A DNA stretch of 64,000 nt, taken from assembly GCA_029891385.1 (NCBI GenBank), contig CM057234.1:22182350-22246349 (forward strand), given 5' to 3'. This stretch comes from Erythroxylum novogranatense. Its lineage: Eukaryota > Streptophyta > Magnoliopsida > Malpighiales > Erythroxylaceae. Below the pieces are notes generated by a model. It was not told where the DNA came from and did not search any database. It saw only the letters and a program-made list of their open reading frames with translations. The position numbers were made by a program, and so were the translations under genes. Shown here one piece after another: positions 24,792 through 37,980 of the stretch (the first letter of the stretch is position 1; every line of letters begins with the position of its first letter).

Positions 24792-27124
24792 TGTTGGACC
24801 CCGCTGCCGGAGCCCAACGTCGGACATGAGAGCGTGGAGTGAAACATGAGATTTAAACATTTAAAGGAAAGGTTCGTGGAAGATTAATGGGCCAGTAGGA
24901 AAACAAACTTGCAAACCCGTTTCATGTAATTAAATAAACAAGGCGAAACATGCAAATTTAACGATTCAGAAAGGAGACCATCGGAAGTTCAATGGACCCA
25001 TTGTGAAACTTTCATGCTTTTAAACATATCCATAATTCATGCTCCCAAAAGATTGGTGTCATAACACTTGTAAATAATACATTTAGAAATAAAGACCCGC
25101 GGAAGGTTAATGGGCCGACTGGAAAACATACTTGAAACCTGCTTTCATGTGATTTAATAACAAATTTATAATTCTGCTTAACTTCATAATTCATGCTCCA
25201 AAAGATGAGTTTCATAATACGTTAAGAATATCTCAAACCAAATTACAACTTTGAATTCAAGAGCCAAAAAGATAAAACACTCTTGAACCAATGATACTTG
25301 AAATGTAACTAGAGTTTTAAAATAAGCATGACAAAATGGAGTGCTGCCGTACTTGTGACTCACTCGATCTCTTGCTCGTCACCTGAATGGGTGAGATTAG
25401 AGGGGGTGAGCTATAAAGCTCGTGGGAACATATTTATAATATCGCAATAAGCAAAATATTCAAAAATAACTCATTGTCGTGGTACTTGTTGAAATCATAA
25501 TTATTGATCATGTATATGTCATTGTCTTGAAAGATACTTGATCCTTAAAACAATTCATAATGCATGTCACATAATAAATCATAACACATAACATATCATA
25601 ATGGTTTGGGTGTCCCGGGTTCGTGACGTACTACACATGCCATCGAAATGTTGATGTGTAGACGTAGTTTCATGAGGGATCCTCATGGGATAACCACATG
25701 CATGATCGGGCGGCGGGAGAAGCCTTTTCGTGAGTCAATGTGCACTTGAATATCGTGAGGGACACCGCAAACTCACATAAGTATGCTTAATTCATATTCT
25801 TGTAAACTTGTTTGCCAAACTGGCACTTGCTTGTAAACTTGTTTGTAAACTTGCTTGTCATGTATTTCGTAATACTTGATTTCATGCACTTGTATTCATG
25901 AAAGGAAAGAACTCCTTTGTGAAAATCTTGATAATAATCATGAATGCAAATCACAATACAGAATATAATCATTCATGGTAGTATGCAATGCGATCGTGGA
26001 TGATGTAATGTAAATGCATGAGATCTTGCTTGATTGGAACTAAACAATGCGTAACTTATATACTTTATTATAAACATGAACCCACCTGAATTCCTTGCTT
26101 GCCTTGCCTAGGAATGAATTTCCTCTTGAGCCTCTTGATCCTCTTGCCTCTCTTGTTCTCCTAAAATAAGAACCAAAATTCCATTCAATAATTCATGCTG
26201 AAACAAAAGTTCCATTCTTAACTTCCATCCAAAATTCCATATTCATAGAAACTAAATCATCACTTCATCACTTCATAAGACTTGTAGATCTATCTCTCTA
26301 GTTCACAACGCTTCTAAAAGCACCCCAAAAGGACTTCTGTAGCAAAAGATATGATCAAAACACTAAAAATAACCATTCTGGAAAAATTGGGCTCGCCGCG
26401 ACGAGGTCCGCTCGTCATGACAATGGCCGTCTTCGCCGAGGCGCGTGGTCTCGACGTCGTCGCGGTGTGCGACCTCAAGACGTCATGACGCATGGACGGG
26501 AGCTTCATCTTCCCGAACCCAGAATCCGCCATTATCAACCTCAAAACCTTCCCTTCTTCTACTACAACACATCCAACCCATAAATCAAGTCATATACTAT
26601 CATTCTGAACTTATTCTAACACCGAAAACATCAAAAACACAACAACCCAAACAAATCTACAAATCTTCACCATAACCCTAAACCAATGATTTCTACTCAT
26701 TTCCAGCAAAACAAAGGTTAGATTCAACCTAAACAAGAGTAGAAGAGTTAAACAGACCTGAAGAATGCTTCGATCCTCTGAAAATTGACAAACCGAGCTT
26801 GCCCTTTTTCTCTTCTTCTTCTCCTCTCACTGCCGACCCTCTTCTTCTTCTTTCTCTTCTATTTCTTCTTTTAATTTCTTAAACCTAAAAACATGGGCAA
26901 GGACTATTATACCCTCCTACACTTAGCCTAAAACTTCTAAACTCCAATACCTTGACCATTTTGCCCTTAAACATTTTACTCTTCCAAAAACATTATTCCA
27001 TACTAATCTCAAAAATTCAAATTTTCCATAATATTTCTCCATAAAATCAAACTATATCATAAATCATAAATCAAAATAATTCATGCTTAATAACTTCAAG
27101 AAAACAAAAATTTGGGGTCCAACA
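24792..27124 (-). repeat. Element D 3' LTR
   Basis: It begins TGTTGGACCCC and ends GGGTCCAACA, which are mutually inverted ends. It contains a CTACACAT/ATGTGTAG hairpin (25631-25661), a GAGCT-ATAA-AGCTC hairpin (25408-25421), an acceptor-like CATTCAG|G on the minus strand at 25383, a CpG-rich island (26388-26502) and a pyrimidine-rich plus-strand tract (26790-26880). Confidence 0.93.
26388..26502 (-). other. CpG-rich island in D 3' LTR
   Basis: This is a GC-rich, CpG-dense patch in AT-rich LTR. It contains the hairpin GACGAG-GTCCG-CTCGTC (about 26399-26416). The mate LTR has a different sequence in this place (33578-33676), although the flanks are nearly identical. Confidence 0.8.
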
Positions 27125-27140
27125 TTTCTCCCCCTCTTAA
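27125..27140 (-). other. Polypurine tract of element D
   Basis: The minus strand reads TTAAGAGGGGGAGAAA directly before the 3' LTR and overlaps the last codons of pol. Confidence 0.8.
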
Positions 27141-30100
27141 AAGAAATTTCGTCCTCGAAATTTACCTGAATCATCGAAAAGACTTGGATACTTCTCTTTC
27201 ATGGCATCCCTAGGCTCCCACGTGGCTTCTTCCACTGCATGGTTCCTCCACAGAACCTTAACTAGCTGAACTGTCTTATTCCTGAGGACCTTTTCTTTGG
27301 TGTCTAAGATTGCTACTGGAATCTCCTCATAACTTAAGTCGTCTCTCATTTGAATGTACGAAACTCGAATGACATGAGAAGGATCGATCTGTACCTCCTC
27401 AAAGATGGAAGCGTGAAAGACATCATGGATCTCGAGACAACTCTGGCAGTAACGCCAACTCAGAAGCTAAAGGTCCGATCCTCTCAAGAATCTCATACGG
27501 ACCTACATATCTTGGACTCAACTTGCCTTTCTTGTCAAACCTTAATACTCCCTTCCAAGGAGGCGTCTTGAGAAACACCTTCTCACCGACTTCATAATCC
27601 ATCTCCTTAGATGAGCATCGGTGTAACTCTTCATCCTATCCCGAGTTTGCTTTAAGCGCCGCTAACCAGATTGACTTTATCCATCGCCATCTGAATCAAC
27701 TCTGGTCCAACCACTTCCTCTCTCCCTCTTCATCCCAAAGATATCGAGTCCTGCACCTCCTTCCATACAATGCCTCATATGGAGCCATCTGAATGCTCGA
27801 ATAGTACGAGTTATTGTAAGCAAACTCGACCAACAGCAAATGCTCATCCCAAGCTCCCTTGAAATCCATAACACATGCCCTGAGCATTCCCTCAAGTGTC
27901 CGAATGGTCCTCTCAGATTGACCATCCGTCTGAGGGTGAAATGCCGTACTAAAATGCAGCTTAGTACCTAAAGCTTCCTGCAAGCTTCCCCAAAATCTAG
28001 ATGTGAACCGAGGATCCCTGTCAGATACTATAGAATCTGGAATCCCATGCAATCTTACTACCTCATCAATGTACTTCTTGGCTAGCACATGCAATGAATC
28101 AGTCTGCTTGATTGCCAGAAAATGGGCTGACTTCGTCAACCGATCCACTATGAACCATATGGCATCGTGCTTCCTACTAGTCTTAGGAAAACCCATCAGA
28201 AAATCCATGGTTACTCTTTGCCACTTCCACTCAGGAATAGACAATGGCCTTAACTTGCCTGAAGGAGCCTGGTGTTCAGCCTTGACTTGCTGACACACGA
28301 GACACTTACTGACATACTCTGCTACATCCCACTTCATGCCCTTCCACCAAAAATGCTCTCTCAAATCTCTGTACATCCTGGTGCTACCTGGGTGCATGGC
28401 ATAAAGCGCATTGTGTGCCTCATCCAAAATCTCATCCTTAATTTCCTTGCTATATGGAATACAAAGTCTGTCCCCCACTGTCATGAGTCCATCCTCTCTC
28501 ACCACTACCTCTGAAACCTTACCATTCTGAATTTCCTCCCTAAGCTTGCTCAACTCTGCATCCTGTGCCTGCAACTCCCTAACCTTCTCCCGAAGTATAG
28601 GCCTTACTCTGAAAGTAGCTAGGAGGCAATTTGGTTCCTCCTGCTTCAAGCTTATCTTAAGCTTGGCCATCTCCTCCAATAAAGGAAGATAAACTGTCTG
28701 AACATGAGCAATGGAAGACTTTCTGCTCAAAGCATCCGCCACTACATTCGCTTTACCTGGATGGTACTCAATCAACAAATCATAGTCCTTGAGCAGCTCA
28801 ATCTACCTTCTCTGTCTCAAATTCATCTCCTTCTGGATCAATAAGTACTTGAGGCTCTTGTGATCTGTAAAGATCCTGGTCTGAACACCATAAAGATAAT
28901 GTCTCCAAATCTTCAAGGCAAAGATCACTGCTGCTAACTCCAAGTCATGAGTCGGATAATTCAACTCATCTTGCTTGATTGCCTTGAAGCATAAGCTATC
29001 ACTGCTCTCCTGATCAATACACAACCTAGACCCTTCCTCGAGGCATCACTGTACACTGTATAGCCCTCATCACCAGAAGGAAAAATCAGCACTGGAGCAC
29101 TTGTCAACCTGTGCTTGAGCTCCTCAAAGCTCTTTTGGCACTCATCGGTCCAGATGAACTTCTGATTCTTCCTCAATATCTTGGTCATCGGAGCAGCTAT
29201 CATGGAGAATCCCTCCACGAACCTCCTGTAGTAACCTGCCAGACCTAGAAAACTCCTTACCTCTGTCGCTGTCTTGGGTGCATGCCATCTCACTACTGCT
29301 TCAACTTTCCTCATATCAACATGCACACCATCTTGCGAAATCACATGTCCAAGGAAGGTCACCTCATGAAGTCAAAACTCACACTTGTTGAACTTGGCAT
29401 AAAGCTCTCTCTCCCTAAGAGTCTGCAATACAATCCTGAGATGCACCTCATGCTCTTCTTCACTCTTAGAATACACCAGAATGTCATCTATAAACACTAT
29501 GACAAACCGATCCGAAACTCCACAAGACCACATTCATAAGATCCATGAAAGCGGTGGAGCATTGGTCAAGCCGAAAGGCATAACCAAAAACTCATAGTGC
29601 CCATAACGAGTCCTGAATGCTGTCTTGCTCACATCAGACTCCTTGATTCGGAGTTGATGATAGCGACACGAGATCAATCTTGAGAAAACTCGACTCCTGC
29701 GGTGATCAAGCGGATCATCTATCCGTGGCAACGGATACTTGTTCTTAATTGTCACCTTATTAAGTCTTCGATAATCAATGCACATCCGCCATGTTCCATC
29801 TTTTTTCTTAACAAACAGAACTGGCGCTCCCCAAGGAGACGAACTCAGCCTGACATACCCCTTCTCTAACAGTTCTTCCAACTGTTCCTTAAGCTCCCTC
29901 AACTCAGCTGGAGCCATCCTGTAAGGCGGAATAGAAATTGGCACGGTTCCGGGAATCAAGTCAATGGCAAACTCGATTTCCCTCACCGGCGGCAAACCTG
30001 GTAACTCATCTAGGAAAACATCTGGAAACTCCCTCACGACCGGGAAATCCTCTAACTTCCCTTCATGCACATCGGCATCTACAATATGCGCCAAGAAAAC

Positions 30101-30500
30101 TTCACATCCCTGGCCCATCATCCTTTCAGCCAACATAGCTGAAATCAATCTTGGTGATGGTGTCTTCCTATCTCCCCTGAAGATCACCTTCTCACCATTG
30201 CCCGGATCAAACTCTACCTCTTCCGACCACAATCCAACTTGGCGGATACTTCTCCATGGTATCCATCCCGAATAACATCTAAACCTCTAAGGTCTAGCGA
30301 TAGTAAGTCCACTACCAATCTAGCACCATCTATGAAGAGCTCACTTTGCTCATACACCTGACCGATCACCACATTCCTCCCTGAGGAGTACTAACAATCA
30401 AGGGCCTATCCAAAGGCAGAACTCACACCATGCAATGCTATGCTAGCGAGAAACAAAAGAGTGCGTGGAATCAGAATCAATCAACACAAATACTGTTGAA
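27137..30500 (-). pseudogene. pol: Element D pol (protease end, RT, RNase H, integrase, chromodomain), broken
   Basis: Minus-strand pol gives all enzymes for reverse transcription and integration. RT is at 29365-30232 ([22 protein letters not shown], and FIDD at 29483-29494), RNase H at 28803-29362 ([20 protein letters not shown]) and integrase at 27696-28778 with the HHCC finger (CLVCQQVKAEH) and the D, D, E segments (TMDFLMGF, SDRDPRF, GQSERT). The chromodomain is at 27137-27349 (AILDTKEKVLRNK, VKVLWRNH, EEATWEPRD), as in Tekay-type chromoviruses. Frame changes occur near 30500, 29534 and 27700. Stops near 29370 (expected Trp before LHEVTFLG) and at 28803-28805 (expected Trp after LRQRR) both fit TGG changed by G-to-A. 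No active enzyme is expected. Confidence 0.92.
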
Positions 30501-31823
30501 TCAAATAATCGAGCCATACCGTGACAACCTCGGTGCATTGCGGCTTCCTCCCTGGTCATGGCAAACACTCTTGCAGGCGCGACCCTTGGCCTTCTGGAGG
30601 AACAGTCTTCCTTGCGGTCCCAGGCGCCTACCTCGAATCAGTGCAGTTCCCACTGTCTCTACACGCCTAGGAGCCTGAAACTGTGACCCCTCTGGTCTCG
30701 GTGCCTGTGGACAATGCTTGGCTATATGTCCCTTCTCTCCGCATCTGAAACAAACTCCAAGTGATCTGAGGCACTCTCCCTGATGGTGTTTCCCACACTG
30801 GTCACATAAGGGATAAGTGAACCCGCTCCTTCCAGCTCTACCTGTGCCTCCCACATTAGAGGCTTGCCCTGAAACAACTCTCACCTGCTTGTTCCTGGTA
30901 GCCCCACTGCTACTCACTTCACTCTGACTGTGAGCGCTCCTCGTGCTCCTCTCAGGCAATGGAGCACTAGTACCCTTCCTGAAAGTCTGCTCCCTGCTCT
31001 TCCTCTTCTTGTTCGCTTCATTCCTGATATTCTCCAGCTTCTCAGCCTGGAGAGCAGCATCCACTAACTGCTGGTAGTCACAGAAATTATGGATCAGAAC
31101 TTTCTCCCTGATTCCCAAGTGAGGACCTCCCTCAAACTTGCGGCACTTGTCTTACTCTGATGCCACAATGTTTGTTGCATATCGTGAAAGCTGTGTGAAC
31201 TTTAACTCATACTCGCTCACATTCATGTCCCTCTGCATAAGATTCAGAAATTCTCTAGCCTTCTCCTGCACATAGACCCTGGAGAGGTACTTCTTTCTGA
31301 ACACTTCTACAAAGTCCCTCCATGCCAGCACCGAAGGAACAACCTGACTGTGGGGCACTGACTCCCACCAATGCAGTGCGTCACCTTGCAACAAACTGAC
31401 TGCATAATCCAGCTTGTCCTCATCTGAGCATCTCATCTGAACTAGAACCCTCTCGGTCCTCTTCAAACAGGCTTCAGCCTCTTCTGGATTGGTAGTCCCA
31501 CTGAAATCCATAGCCCCAAACTTCCGGAGCTTATCATACTGTCCACTCCTGTCTACCGGAGCTTGCATCGGCATCTGAGATCCCTGTCCCATGGTATACG
31601 TCAAAGCTTGAGCAAAGGCTTGAAAGAAACTCGGATCCATGGGAGTTCCCTGAGGCATAGGAGGAGGCGGAGGAGGCACTTCTTGTTGCAAACTAGGTAC
31701 CTCTAAAATCGGAACAGAATGTGTCCCGGTATGCTGAGGAATATGGGATTCATCCGTACTCCCCTGACGAGAATGAGATCGAGTCATAGCTCCCTGAGTT
31801 CTCCTTCGAGGTGGCATGTTCAC
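30501..31823 (-). pseudogene. gag: Element D gag, broken by one in-frame stop
   Basis: The start Met at 31823 (or 31817, as in MNMPPRRR) lies about 155 bp downstream of the 5' LTR. The N-terminal part has the gag fold region (DALHWWESV, FRKKYLSRVYVQEKAREFL). A TAA at 31152-31154 stops it, and the same frame then continues to 30501. The second part has a basic linker and two zinc-knuckle-like motifs, CDQCGKHHQGEC and a standard CFRCGEKGHIAKHC, that would bind RNA in the virus-like particle. The frame is lost near 30500-30600 where protease should begin. Apart from the stop, the length (about 430 residues) is near normal for chromovirus gag. Confidence 0.9.
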
Positions 31824-31962
31824 TCCTTGAATAGAAAACCATTGAAAACTTTAGTTCATGTAAGACACTTTTCAAAATATGCAAAAATAGTGCCAATCGC
31901 GTAAAACAATGCAAGTAGTTCTTGAAAGCAATGTCATGCAGCCCAAGATCAAAAACCTAGGT

Positions 31963-31974
31963 GCTCTGATACCA
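31963..31974 (-). other. Primer binding site of element D
   Basis: TGGTATCAGAGC on the minus strand is an exact initiator-Met tRNA match, 4 bases inside the 5' LTR. Confidence 0.93.
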
Positions 31975-32571
31975 AACATGTTGGACCCCGCTGCCGGAGC
32001 CCAACGTCAGACATGAGAGCATGGCGTGAAACATGAGATTTAAACATTTAAAGGAAAGGTTCGCGGAAGATTAATGGGCCAGTAGGAAAACAAACTTGCA
32101 AACCCGTTTCATGTAATTAAATAAACAAGGCGAAACATGCAAATTTAACGATTCAGAAAGGAGACCATCGGAAGTTCAATGGACCCATCGTGAAACTTTC
32201 ATGCTTTTAAACATATCCATAATTCATGCTCCCAAAATATTGGTGTCATAACACTTATAAATAATACATTTAGAAATAAAGACCCGCGGAAGGTTACTGG
32301 GCCGACTGGAAAACATACTTGAAACCTGCTTTCATGTGATTTAATAAAAAAATTTATAATTCATGCTTAACTTCATAATTCATGCTCCAAAAGATGAGTT
32401 TCATAATGCGTTAAGAATATCTCAAACCAAATTACAACTTTGAATTCAAGAGCCAAAAAGATAAAACACTCTTGAACCAATGATACTTGAAATGTAACTA
32501 GAGTTTAAAAATAAGCATGACAAAATGGAGTGCTGCCGTACGCGTGACTCACTCGATCTCTTGCTCGTCAC

Positions 32572-33930
32572 CTGAATGGGGGAGATTAGAGGGGGTGAGC
32601 TATAAAGCTCGTGGGAACATATTTATAATATCGCAATTAAAAAAATATTCAAAAATAACTCATTGCCGTGGTACTTGTTGAAATCATAATCATTGATCAT
32701 GTATATGTCATTGTCTTGAAAGATACTTGATCCTTAAAACAATTCATAATGCATTTCACATAATAAATCATAACACATAACATATCATAATGGTGTGGGT
32801 GTCCCGGGTTCATGACGTACTACACATGCCATCGAAATGTTGATGTGTAGACGTAGTTTCATGAGGGATCCCTGTGGGATAACCCTGTGCCATAGTCGGG
32901 CAGGCGGGAGAAGCCTTTTCGTGAGTCAATGTGCACTTGACTATCGTGAGGGACACCGCAAACCCACATAAGTATGCTTAATTCATATTCTTGTAAACTT
33001 GTTTTCCAAACTGACACTTGCTTGTAAACTTCTTTGTAAACTTGCTTGTCATGTATTTCGTAATACTTGATTTCATGCACTTGTATTCATGAAAGGAAAG
33101 CACTCCTTTTTTAAAATCTTGATAATAATCATGAATGCAAATCACAATGTAGAATATAATCATTCATGGTAGTATGCAATGCGATCATGGATGATGTAAT
33201 GTAAATGCATGAGATCTTGCTTGATTGGAACTAAACAATGAGTAACTTATATACTTTATTATAAACATGAACCCACCTGAATTCCTTGCTTGCCTTGCCT
33301 AGGAATAAATTTTCTCTTGAGCCTCTTGATCCTCTTGCCTCTCTTGTTCTCCTAAAATAAGAACCAAAATTCCATTCAATAATTCATGCTGAAACAAAAG
33401 TTCCATTCTTAACTTCCATCAAAAATTCCATATTCTTAGAAACTAAATCATCACTTCATCACTTCATAAGACTTGTAGATCTATCTCTCTAGTTCACAAC
33501 GCTTCTAAAATCACCCCAAAAGGACTTCTGTAGCAAAAGATATGATCAAAACACTAAAAATAACCATTCTGGAAAAATTGGGCTCGCCGCGGTGCGTGGT
33601 CTCGTACGTCGCGGCGTGAGGCCTCATACGTGGCGGCGTGCGGCCCTCTTGCACGCCGTGGCGTGCGAATGGGAGCTTCGTCTTCCCGAACCCAGAATCC
33701 GCCATTATCAACCTCAAAACCTTCCCTTCTTCTACTACAACACATCCAACCTATAAATCAAGTCATATGCTATCATTCTGAACTTATTCTAACACCAAAA
33801 ACATCAAAAACACAACAACCCAAACAAATCTACAAATCTTCACCATAACCCTAAACCAACGATTTCTACTCATTCCTAGCAAAACGAAGGTTAGATTCAA
33901 GCTAAACAAGAGTAAAAGAGTTAAACAAAC
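32572..33930 (-). other. Predicted LTR-internal intron, element D 5' LTR
   Basis: The donor CAG|GTTTGT at 33930 and acceptor CATTCAG|GT at 32572 on the minus strand give 1359 nt. It encloses the CpG island and the hairpins. In the 3' LTR the donor reads CAG|GTCTGT (26757). Prediction only. Confidence 0.35.
33578..33676 (-). other. CpG-rich island in D 5' LTR
   Basis: It differs from the island of the mate LTR but holds its own hairpins, for example GGCGTGC/GCACGCC and the palindrome TGAGGCCTCA. Confidence 0.8.
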
Positions 33931-34297
33931 CTGAAGAATGCTTCGATCCTCTGAAAATCGACAAACCGAGCTTGCCCTTTTTCTCTTCTTCTTCTCCTCT
34001 CACTGCCGACCCTCTTCTTCTTCTTTCTCTTCTATTTCTTCTTTTAATTTCTTAAACCTAAAAACATGGGCAAGGACTATTATACCCTCCTACACTTAGC
34101 CTAAAACTTCTAAACTCCAATACCTTGACCATTTTGCCCTTAAACATTTTACTCTTCCAAAAACATTATTCCATACTAATCTCAAAATTTCAAATTTTCC
34201 ATAATATTTCTCCATAAAATCAAACTATACCATAAATCATAAATCAAAATAATTCATGCTTAATAACTTCAAGAAAACAAAAATTTGGGGTCCAACA

Positions 34298-34302
34298 GTT
34301 TA
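34298..34302. repeat. Target-site duplication of element D, right copy
   Basis: GTTTA matches 24787-24791. Confidence 0.95.
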
Positions 34303-35406
34303 GGATTAAGCATGGATTTTGATTTATGTGTAGATAATATTGACTTGAAATTGAGGTATAAATGAAGAAGTTATCAACTTGAAAAGATGAATTTTGAAAA
34401 CGAATTGTTTGATACTTATAAACAAGATATATTATGGAAAAAGGATAAGATTTCATAAATAATGAGATTTATTTGAAAATGATGAATCAAATAAGTTGAC
34501 GTTTGAGAGTTTAATACAATCAATTTGGTAGTTGAATTAGTATGAAATGATGTTGCATCAGAGGAGGCGAATTCTGGAAAAGTTGGAGTGAAATTGAAGT
34601 TATAATATATGTATAAATTGTCGACAATGCTATTAAGTGAGATATGCTTCTCATATATTTGTTAGAAGGACTTTAGGTCTGCTGGGCGGACCTTCTCGGA
34701 TCTCCCAACTTCCCAGCTCCGTTCATCTTCGTTTGGAGGGACATATGTCTACTCTGCTGACATTCTCAGGAAACTTACATAAATGTGCGATTTTGACCCT
34801 TTAGATGAAAAAATCTCTCATCGAGTCTTCACAAAAGTTATAGAACTCGAAGTCCTCTTCGAAAGCGTTCTGGAATGACATTAATTCGACATCCATAGCT
34901 ATAGTTATGTCTTTTACCAAAAAATCATGTATATATATAAATTATTGACTTAATAATGTTTTCCTATGAGGTATTTAGGTTTGAGTGTGATCTTGAATGA
35001 GCCTAGTTGATGTTGAATTGAGTGATTAAAGTAAGGAAAGTGTATTAGGTGTTAAGGAATGATTTAAAGATGATATTAATTGGTTATGAGACGTGTATTA
35101 AGGAAATGTATCTGGGATTATCATTGAACATGCATTGTACATATTCCATACAGACATTTGTGCATAAATGAGTACATATCTAATTATTTAAATTTTTTAT
35201 GTATGTAAATATGTATATATTGCATAGTTTGGAATAGTAATTAGAGCGACAACATCCATATGTTGCCGGGACTTCGAGGCAATAGCTTTCTGGAGCAAAC
35301 TCTGAGTAACCTAGACGGTCTCACTTGAATAATTGTTTATTATAAATTATGTATTGAATTAGTTTGTAAATGTGATTGTGTTGAATGAGAATGTGAAAAT
35401 TGTGAA

Positions 35407-35411
35407 CTAAG
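35407..35411. repeat. Target-site duplication of element F, left copy
   Basis: CTAAG, repeated at 46145-46149 after the TGTTACA end of F. Confidence 0.95.
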
Positions 35412-35725
35412 TGTAGTACCCCCTTACCTTAGAGTATACACCGGGATGCCCGAAGGTCATTCCGATACATAACCTACGATAAAGGTGAGCTACGAGCAAA
35501 TACTACTGTACTTCACATGGCATCATAATCATAAAACATCAATATAAAATTCACTAATTTTTGAAACCAAAACGTTTCCTCATTTCATTTCATCAACAGC
35601 AGTAATTTACATCTTTGTTAGTTTTTCACTGTCTGTATAATACTCCAAAAGAAATCTAATACAAACGCCTAACTAGGTCATCCCAAAAATCCCAGCTGAC
35701 CGACCTGTGAGCCATGACTTCTCTT
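35412..35725 (-). repeat. Element F LTR, part 1
   Basis: It starts TGTAGTACCCCC and contains the TTTCATTTCATC-type stretch shared with the sense 3' part of J (about 62640). Confidence 0.8.
35721..35725. repeat. Target-site duplication of element G, left copy
   Basis: CTCTT, repeated at 44100-44104. Confidence 0.95.
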
Positions 35726-37131
35726 TGTTAGTAGTGTACCCTAGGCCAATGAACATTTGTGATTTATGTATTAACATTATGATTTGTTAATAATATATTA
35801 TGAGGTTTTCCGTTTCATATATGCATGTATTTTGTTTATGTAATGTGATTTACATTCCATGAATAGTATTAGACTTATGTCATCAAGTATGTGACTTGAT
35901 AGTAAAACCATAAGCGTTATAACACTATTCTAGACTGTCCCTGGTCGATCATTATTGGTGGAACAATAATGAATTAAGACTAGTATGTGTTTTGATTGAT
36001 GATCACGTTTTATTGATCATGGATATGAAATATCAAATCAGAAACATAGATATATGTTAGAGAACATATATTGGACCGACCCACATAAAGAATACTACAT
36101 GGTTTCATGTCATTAGTGATTCTTTATATGGTTTGACTTTAGTCCTTTGACTGAAGTCATCATGGTTCCTACATGAGGAATTTAGTGTTTTGATATTAGA
36201 CTAAGTTATTTTTAACCGAATAACAAATAGTCTTATGTTGGACACTAAATGAATCATGCGGAGGATGTGAATGGCGTAGATGGGATTTGTACCTCTCTTA
36301 AGTGAGAGAGATATCATTTGGGCCTCTTGACAAGTGTGATCAAGAAATGCATGGCCATGCTCAAATGAATTGATGAAGAGTCATCAATGTCATTTGTTAT
36401 AATCATCAACTGGGGATCAAGAAACTATGATTAATCAAAGGTTGACATGTACCATGCCTTGTGATTAATCTTGATATCGTGTTACAAAAGGACTGAGCTT
36501 ATAACCATAGTTACCTGTTAAATCGGATTATCGATCCTCATTTGATTTGGGTAGTCATAATGTCTTGCTAGAGGCCGCTTATGACTTATGGGCCTTGAAA
36601 TGTAATCAAGCCCATTGCCAACATCAAATGAGCCTCTGTGGTCGCATACAAAGAGTGATGTGATCCGGCTTATTCTCTTGGGCCTAATTTATTAGGTGTT
36701 GAATAAATATATTTAGATATATTTATTGGGCTAGATTTAATTAAGTTGTCGGGCTTTTATTATATATGATATAATGGGTCGAAACTTAATAGGGCCTGAA
36801 TGAGATTAGGGTTTCTCTATAAATAGAAGCTTAGGTCTCATTAGGTTAACGACACAATTGTCGAAACCCTAGCCGCCATCCGGGAGAAAGATCGATGCTC
36901 GTTGAAAGGTTTTCAGGACGTGCTAGCACACTACAACCGCAGCCCGGATCGTGCATGCTCGTGTGGATACGGTAGAGGGCATTAGCGATTTGCAGATCTT
37001 GGAATCCAAAAAAAGCAATCCACCCACGAAAATAAGGTATTTTGTTAATCCTCGTGTTTTCGATTATACGTGATGTTTTGTATGGTCTTTTCGCGCGTAT
37101 TGTAAATACTCGGACCATACGCGATCCAACA
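35726..37131 (+). repeat. Element G 5' LTR
   Basis: It begins TGTTAGTAGTG and ends GATCCAACA. It carries the TATA box at 36818-36825 and a donor-like AAG|GTATTT at 37037. Confidence 0.93.
36818..36825 (+). promoter_or_regulatory. TATA box of element G 5' LTR
   Basis: TATAAATA in CTATAAATAG is conserved in the 3' LTR at 43772-43779. Transcription would start about 30 bp downstream. Confidence 0.75.
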
Positions 37132-37135
37132 AAGA

Positions 37136-37149
37136 TGGTATCGAGCCAG
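37136..37149 (+). other. Primer binding site of element G
   Basis: TGGTATCGAGCCAG is the initiator-Met PBS with one base missing, 4 bases after the LTR. Confidence 0.85.
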
Positions 37150-37618
37150 TTCTTCAGATAATCGATAATATGCATGTTTTGATTACATGTGCTCATAGCT
37201 TTGGATGCATGATCTGAATATTGGATTGTTATTGATTATCATCTTGGAATTGAAAAATCGATATGATCGATTCTTGAACAAACCCTAAATGGAAATTGTT
37301 TCCACGGTCGTTTCTCATCGGAAATTGGTTCTGTTTGTATTGTGTATATGCAATATTTCTGGATTATTTACTGTTCGCAATATTTGTTTTCTGAGTCTCT
37401 GTGTTAGTTGATTATGCACGATTTGGAATTTGCGATTTCAGAAAACCCTCAACCCATTGTATAGTTTTCGTATATGTTCAGAGAACAAATCCCTAATATT
37501 GCCACACCTATTATCTGCCTTCCTGAAAAAAAAAAATTTCCATATACTTGCGATTTTCCCATATTGTGTTTACTTCCGTGGCTGTTAGAGAACACCGATG
37601 GTGTTCTCCAACAATCTA

Positions 37619-37980
37619 TCGCGTGCGACGCCACTCATGGGCGTCGCACGATGCCCCTGTGGCGTCTCCGGTGACGCCACAGGCGGCGGTGATGAAAGGG
37701 AACCATCGGGTGAAGACCCGACGATTCAAGCTTCCCGTTTTCCTTGGAGATCTGACGGTTGTGCGTGCGACGTGGGGTGCGGTTCAACATGGTAGTGGAA
37801 ACGTGGGAGAAAATAAAGGAAAAACCAGAAGAGAGGAGAAAGAAATCGTGGAGAGAGGAGGCAGCTTGGGGAAGACGACAGGCGCGTGTTGGACACGAGC
37901 CTGCGTCTTCCAGGAGCGTGGACACGCTCCACGCGTGTCGATCTTTGGCGCGTGCGGTGCTGCGCGCGCCGTACACGCCT
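37619..37980 (+). other. GC-rich, hairpin-dense part of the G leader
   Basis: Two perfect 11-bp hairpins stand 5 bp apart: CGTGCGACGCC/GGCGTCGCACG (37622-37650) and CCTGTGGCGTC/GACGCCACAGG (37656-37683). A third, longer hairpin fills 37871-37910 (GAAGACG..CAGGC..CGTGT with its complement), and a fourth is GGAGCGTG/CACGCTCC (37913-37930). Open frames across it follow from the composition and I do not call a gene. Confidence 0.85.

Larger units (their letters stand above)
24792..34297 (-). mobile_element. Element D: full-length Ty3/gypsy chromovirus (Tekay/Del-like), minus strand
   Basis: D is 9506 bp with LTRs of 2333 and 2319 bp, perfect target duplications, an exact initiator-Met PBS, a PPT, gag and pol in the order protease, RT, RNase H, integrase, chromodomain. 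The LTRs are very similar except in one CpG-rich island. Both gag and pol are interrupted, so it is non-autonomous now, but it is the best preserved chromovirus in the window. Confidence 0.93.
31979..34297 (-). repeat. Element D 5' LTR
   Basis: It is the mate of 24792-27124. A TATAATAG-like sequence lies on the minus strand in the stretch equivalent to about 26905 (here about 34080), just upstream of the polypurine leader (minus strand), and is a candidate core promoter. Small indels and the CpG island separate the two LTRs. Confidence 0.93.
34298..35411 (+). repeat. Element C 5' LTR, piece 2
   Basis: It is collinear with about 57680-59260 of the 3' LTR, except that the hairpin-array part (equivalent to about 58750-59220) is missing, so a deletion joined the flanks near 35385. 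No genes. Confidence 0.8.
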